Positions 34,336 to 37,470 of a stretch of DNA of 37,470 nt are shown piece after piece (the stretch's first letter is position 1; each line of letters opens with the position of its first letter). The DNA lies in assembly GCA_016936505.1 (NCBI GenBank), contig JAFGXS010000032.1:1-37470 (forward strand), given 5' to 3'. This DNA comes from Bacteroidales bacterium (GTDB lineage: Bacteria > Bacteroidota > Bacteroidia > Bacteroidales > F082). The notes below the pieces were generated by a model. It was not told the origin of the DNA. It saw nothing but the letters and a program-made list of their open reading frames with translations, and searched no databases. A program made the translations under genes and the position numbers.

Positions 34336-35217
34336 ATGAGCACAGACCGTTTTATCCGATACCTTAAATTTGAAAAGCGCTATGCTCAACACACGCTTAC
34401 GGCATACAGTTCGGACCTGAATTCTTTCCGCGATTTTCTTAAAACTTCCTTTGAACTGGACGACCTCAATAAGGTTGATTCAACTATGGTTCGTTCTTGG
34501 ATTGTTTTTCTGATGGATAATAAATATACGCCGGTAAGTGTTAATAGGAAAATGAGCACACTGAAAGCGTATTTTAAATTTTTGTTGCAACACAAACTTA
34601 TTTCCATTAACCCAATGGAAGAGGTTCACACCGTAAAGAAAGGAATAAAATTACCTACTTATGTTGAAAGCGATAAAATTAATACTTGGCTTGATATGAG
34701 TGCTGATTTGTCAGACTTTGCGAATGTAAGAGATCGGGTTGTTGTTCTGACTTTGTATTCAACCGGTATGCGATTGAGTGAGTTAATATCGCTGAATGAA
34801 GAGTCGTTTCAGTTGGAGAGTGGTATTGTAAAGGTAAGAGGAAAAAGAAATAAGGAACGGGTTATACCATTTAGTGATGAACTAAAGCAAGAGCTGGAAT
34901 TTTATTTTGATTTAAAATCAAAAACCTTTAAGGAATCACCATCGGCATTTATTATAACAGATAAGGGAAAAAGAGCTTATCCCAAATTCATTTATAATAT
35001 CGTAAACGAATCGTTGGCAACATTAAGTACAGGGCAGAAGAGCCCGCATGTGTTGCGGCATAGTTTTGCTACACATCTGTTGAATAATGGTGCTGACCTA
35101 AATTCCATTAAAGAACTACTGGGTCATACCAGTTTGGCAGCAACTCAGGTTTATACCCACACAACAATTGAACAGTTAAAGTCAATATATAAACAGGCTC
35201 ATCCCAGAGCCAAATAA
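34336..35217 (+). CDS. xerC: Tyrosine recombinase XerC/XerD
   Basis: A 293-residue site-specific recombinase that resolves chromosome dimers at dif. An N-terminal SAM-like core-binding domain (about 1-85) precedes the catalytic domain. All six active-site residues are visible: R146 (TGMRLSEL), K170 (VRGKRNKER), H238 and R241 (HVLRH), H264 (LGHTS) and the nucleophile Y273 (QVYTH). Length and setting (rpsU upstream, hpf downstream) mark it as the housekeeping enzyme and not a phage or transposon integrase. XerC versus XerD cannot be fixed by eye. It is probably co-transcribed with hpf, 13 bases downstream. Confidence 0.93.
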   Translation: MSTDRFIRYLKFEKRYAQHTLTAYSSDLNSFRDFLKTSFELDDLNKVDSTMVRSWIVFLMDNKYTPVSVNRKMSTLKAYFKFLLQHKLISINPMEEVHTVKKGIKLPTYVESDKINTWLDMSADLSDFANVRDRVVVLTLYSTGMRLSELISLNEESFQLESGIVKVRGKRNKERVIPFSDELKQELEFYFDLKSKTFKESPSAFIITDKGKRAYPKFIYNIVNESLATLSTGQKSPHVLRHSFATHLLNNGADLNSIKELLGHTSLAATQVYTHTTIEQLKSIYKQAHPRAK

Positions 35218-35225
35218 AAAGGAGG
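35216..35225 (+). promoter_or_regulatory. Strong Shine-Dalgarno sequence for hpf
   Basis: AAAAAGGAGG ends 5 bases before the hpf ATG and overlaps the xerC stop region. It is one of only two full-strength Shine-Dalgarno sites found in the window. Confidence 0.75.
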
Positions 35226-35230
35226 TTGAT

Positions 35231-35527
35231 ATGAACATTAACATTAATTCGGTACACTTTAAAACCGATGTGAAGTTGGATAATTTTATTGAAAAAAAAC
35301 TACAGAAACTTTCTGCACTTCATGAAGGAGTGGTGGGATCTGATGTTACTCTGCGAGTAGAGCATTCTGAAAACAAGGAAAACAAGATTGCAGAAATCAA
35401 GTTGATGCTGAAAGGTGAAGAACTCTTTGCAAAAAAGCAAAGTAAAACCTTTGAAGAAGCTACTGATTTGGCTGTTGATGCCCTTAAAAAGCAGATAGAA
35501 AAGCACAAAGAACGATTCAAGAAATAA
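35231..35527 (+). CDS. hpf: Ribosome hibernation promoting factor (short HPF/RaiA type)
   Basis: A 98-residue protein with the beta-alpha-beta-beta-beta-alpha pattern of the HPF/YfiA family: NSVHFKTDVKLDNFIEKKL, a central VTLRVEHSEN-like strand, then EATDLAVDALKKQIEKHKER. It binds the decoding centre of idle 30S subunits and silences translation in slow growth. There is no C-terminal dimerisation domain, so it is the short form; 100S formation would need another factor. It lies directly after xerC and has an unusually good Shine-Dalgarno sequence. Confidence 0.94.
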   Translation: MNININSVHFKTDVKLDNFIEKKLQKLSALHEGVVGSDVTLRVEHSENKENKIAEIKLMLKGEELFAKKQSKTFEEATDLAVDALKKQIEKHKERFKK

Positions 35528-35551
35528 ATTTAAAAATTTTCTATAAAAACG

Positions 35552-35583
35552 TTTGGTTATTCCAATTAATCATTCTATTTTTG
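35552..35583 (+). promoter_or_regulatory. Promoter of the tRNA-tuf operon
   Basis: TTTG at 35552-35555, a 20-base spacer and TATTTTTG at 35576-35583. Expected start is near 35589, inside the left arm of the hpf terminator. It probably drives tRNA-Thr/Tyr/Gly/Thr and tuf. Confidence 0.75.
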
Positions 35584-35614
35584 CAGACCTTTTTGAAAAG
35601 AGGTCTGTTTTTTT
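35584..35614 (+). terminator. Terminator of hpf, abutting the tRNA-tuf promoter
   Basis: CAGACCT (35584-35590) pairs with AGGTCTG (35601-35607), extended inward by TTT/AAG, and is followed by seven T residues at 35608-35614. Confidence 0.85.
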
Positions 35615-35680
35615 AGAAAGAAGTTCTGAAAGTATTGATAACAGAAAGCTTTTTGGGCAGTAAAGGGACAAAATAAAACT

Positions 35681-35754
35681 GCCAGCATAGCTCAGTTGGC
35701 CAGAGCAGCTGATTTGTAATCAGCTGGTCGGGGGTTCGAATCCCTCTGCTGGCT
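35681..35754 (+). tRNA. tRNA-Thr (TGT)
   Basis: A 74-base cloverleaf with acceptor GCCAGCA/TGCTGGC, anticodon stem GCTGA/TCAGC with loop TTTGTAA (anticodon TGT), and T loop TTCGAAT. The discriminator is T and CCA is not encoded. First of four tRNAs before tuf. Confidence 0.96.
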
Positions 35755-35779
35755 CAGTTCATAAATTATTGAATTTTTT

Positions 35780-35861
35780 GGGGGGATACCGAAGCGGTCA
35801 AACGGGGCAGACTGTAAATCTGTTGGCTTAGCCTTCGGAGGTTCGAATCCTCCTCCCCCCA
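35780..35861 (+). tRNA. tRNA-Tyr (GTA)
   Basis: An 82-base tRNA with a long variable arm (type II). Acceptor GGGGGGA/TCCCCCC; anticodon loop CTGTAAA gives GTA; discriminator A. Confidence 0.96.
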
Positions 35862-35919
35862 CAATTGAAGATGAACAAAACAGCCGAGAGGTTGTTTTGT
35901 TTTTTGTCTTCGGTTACTT

Positions 35920-35992
35920 GCGGGAGTAGCTCATCTGGTAGAGCGACAGCCTTCCAAGCTGTAGGTGGCCGGTTCGAGCCCGGTTTCCCGCT
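35920..35992 (+). tRNA. tRNA-Gly (TCC)
   Basis: A 73-base cloverleaf with acceptor GCGGGAG/TTCCCGC, anticodon stem ACAGC/GCTGT and loop CTTCCAA, giving TCC. T loop TTCGAGC. Confidence 0.96.
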
Positions 35993-35997
35993 CTTCT

Positions 35998-36069
35998 GCC
36001 GGGGTAGCTCAGGGGTAGAGCACTTCCTTGGTAAGGAAGGGGTCGCGAGTTCAATTCTCGCCCTCGGCT
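35998..36069 (+). tRNA. tRNA-Thr (GGT)
   Basis: A 72-base cloverleaf with acceptor GCCGGGG/CCTCGGC (one G-U), anticodon stem CTTCC/GGAAG and loop TTGGTAA, giving GGT. It lies 5 bases after tRNA-Gly and 47 bases before tuf, so it is processed from the tuf transcript. Confidence 0.96.
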
Positions 36070-36116
36070 CTGGAAGAAAAAATGAATAACAAAAATTAAA
36101 TTTTAACATTTTCACT

Positions 36117-37304
36117 ATGGCTAAAGAAAAATTTGAACGTTCCAAACCTCACGTAAATATTGGGACTATTGGTCACGTTGACCATGGAAAAACTACATTA
36201 ACTGCTGCCATTACGATGACTCTTCAAGAAAAAGGTTTGGCAGAATTTAAGTCATTTGATTCTATTGACAACGCTCCTGAAGAAAAAGAAAGGGGTATTA
36301 CTATTAATACTGCTCACGTTGAGTATCAGACTGATAATCGTCACTATGCTCACGTTGACTGTCCTGGTCACGCTGACTACGTTAAGAACATGGTAACTGG
36401 TGCTGCTCAGATGGACGGTGCTATTTTGGTTGTTGCTGCTACTGATGGTCCTATGCCTCAGACTCGTGAGCACATCCTGTTAGCTCGTCAGGTTGGTGTG
36501 CCTCGTATCGTTGTTTTTATGAACAAAGTTGATATGGTTGATGACGAAGAATTGCTTGAACTCGTTGAAATGGAAATCCGTGACTTGTTGAGCTTCTATG
36601 AATTTGACGGTGATAATACACCTGTTATTCAGGGTTCAGCTTTGGGTGCATTGAACGGAGAAGAAAAATGGCGTGAAAAAGTTATGGAATTGATGGCTGC
36701 TTGCGACGAATGGATTCCATTGCCGGTTCGCGACGACCAGAAACCTTTCTTAATGCCTGTTGAAGACGTGTTCTCAATTACTGGCCGTGGTACTGTTGCT
36801 ACAGGTCGTATTGAAACAGGTATTATTCACACTGGTGATCCGGTTGATATCATTGGTATGGGTGCTGAAAAACTGAAATCAGTTGTAACTGGTGTTGAAA
36901 TGTTCCGTAAAATTCTTGACCAAGGTCAGGCTGGTGATAACGCTGGTTTGTTGCTCCGTGGTGTTGACAAGGATCAAATCAAAAGAGGCATGGTTATTTG
37001 TGCACCTGGTGCTGTAAAACCTCACAACCACTTTAAAGCCGAAGTTTATATCTTGAAAAAAGAAGAAGGCGGTCGTCATACTCCATTCCACAACAAATAC
37101 CGTCCCCAGTTCTATTTCAGAACAACTGACGTTACCGGTGAAATCATGCTACCCGAAGGTGTTGAAATGGTTATGCCTGGCGATAACTTGACAATTGAAG
37201 TAAACCTGATTTCTGAAATTGCTATGGATAAGGGTCTTCGTTTCGCTATCCGCGAAGGTGGACGTACTGTAGGTGCTGGTCAGGTAACTGAAATTCTTGA
37301 ATAA
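36117..37304 (+). CDS. tuf: Elongation factor Tu
   Basis: A 395-residue GTPase that brings aminoacyl-tRNA to the ribosome. The P-loop GHVDHGKT is at about residues 19-26, the switch I segment ends [10 protein letters not shown], and DCPGH and NKVD follow; domains 2 and 3 are complete, ending AGQVTEILE. The codon bias is stronger than in the neighbours (many GGT, GCT and GTT), as expected for a highly expressed gene. It follows four tRNAs in the order Thr-Tyr-Gly-Thr and precedes tRNA-Trp; secE and nusG are expected just beyond the window. No Shine-Dalgarno sequence is seen before the ATG. Confidence 0.98.
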   Translation: MAKEKFERSKPHVNIGTIGHVDHGKTTLTAAITMTLQEKGLAEFKSFDSIDNAPEEKERGITINTAHVEYQTDNRHYAHVDCPGHADYVKNMVTGAAQMDGAILVVAATDGPMPQTREHILLARQVGVPRIVVFMNKVDMVDDEELLELVEMEIRDLLSFYEFDGDNTPVIQGSALGALNGEEKWREKVMELMAACDEWIPLPVRDDQKPFLMPVEDVFSITGRGTVATGRIETGIIHTGDPVDIIGMGAEKLKSVVTGVEMFRKILDQGQAGDNAGLLLRGVDKDQIKRGMVICAPGAVKPHNHFKAEVYILKKEEGGRHTPFHNKYRPQFYFRTTDVTGEIMLPEGVEMVMPGDNLTIEVNLISEIAMDKGLRFAIREGGRTVGAGQVTEILE

Positions 37305-37335
37305 TTCAAGTTTAGTAAAATAAATTTTAGAGCAA

Positions 37336-37365
37336 AAAGGTATCCTGAGTTATCGGGATACCTTT
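37336..37365 (+). terminator. Hairpin between tuf and tRNA-Trp, weak terminator or processing site
   Basis: AAAGGTATCC (37336-37345) and GGATACCTTT (37356-37365) form a 10-bp stem with a 10-base loop, but no T tract follows, so full termination is doubtful. The right arm contains TACCTTTG (37359-37366), a possible -7 box for tRNA-Trp and what lies beyond; no -33 box is seen. Confidence 0.55.
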
Positions 37366-37387
37366 GAGCGCTAATAAAGGTAAGGAT

Positions 37388-37460
37388 ACGGGTGTAGCTC
37401 AATTGGTAGAGTAGCGGTCTCCAAAACCGTTGGTTGTGGGTTCGATTCCTACCACCCGTG
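37388..37460 (+). tRNA. tRNA-Trp (CCA)
   Basis: A 73-base cloverleaf with acceptor ACGGGTG/CACCCGT, anticodon stem GCGGT/ACCGT and loop CTCCAAA, giving CCA, and discriminator G. Its position after tuf matches the usual tuf-trnW-secE-nusG order. Confidence 0.96.
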
Positions 37461-37470
37461 CAAAACAATA

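Noticed and set aside
34336..35217. Tyrosine recombinase as a mark of a mobile element
   Set aside because: Sits in the housekeeping rpsU-xerC-hpf block with no attachment-site repeats or cargo; this is a chromosomal Xer protein.
35828..36145. Reverse-strand open frame of 105 codons over the tRNAs
   Set aside because: It is the antisense of four tRNA genes; such tRNA-derived frames are a known false prediction.
37280..37468. Reverse-strand open frame of 62 codons at the right end
   Set aside because: Antisense of tRNA-Trp, same artefact.

Overview
The window is typical of the phylum Bacteroidota, probably class Bacteroidia (order not resolvable by eye). The signs are a fused MurF-alanine racemase, giant PKD-repeat proteins with a type IX secretion (T9SS) type B C-terminal domain next to a PorP/SprF gene, promoters of the TTTG / TAnnTTTG type, few Shine-Dalgarno sequences, and the gene order rpsU-xerC-hpf-tRNAs-tuf-trnW. 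It is AT-rich chromosomal DNA with no sign of phage, plasmid, transposon or CRISPR.

Layout. (1) 1-4.85 kb: a beta-propeller surface lipoprotein (BtuG-like), pdxA (vitamin B6) and murF-alr (cell wall). (2) 4.9-12.2 kb: four multi-membrane GT-C-type glycosyltransferase-like proteins and one DPM1-like GT2 enzyme in one direction, which look like a polyprenyl-phosphate-sugar glycosylation module. (3) 12.2-12.45 kb: six 42-bp tandem repeats between two convergent genes, then a reverse-strand periplasmic YncE-like propeller. (4) 13.7-30.9 kb: two paralogous giant secreted PKD proteins (1828 and about 2757 residues) that bracket a YecD-like hydrolase and a TlpA-like thioredoxin, followed by porP/sprF. 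The larger giant carries seven copies of a three-PKD super-repeat (five of exactly 253 codons); the smaller carries one. (5) 30.9-34 kb: tRNA-Val, a divergent PAP2 protein and dipeptidyl peptidase IV. (6) 34-37.5 kb: the housekeeping block rpsU, xerC, hpf, tRNA-Thr/Tyr/Gly/Thr, tuf, tRNA-Trp.

Most striking. Cysteines in the PKD super-repeats covary in two independent sets, which suggests that disulfides switch between within-domain and between-domain pairing along the fibre; a thioredoxin-fold gene lies just upstream. In the gene-dense parts, several intrinsic terminators are interleaved with the promoter of the next gene, so that the -7 box or the predicted start point lies in the terminator stem.
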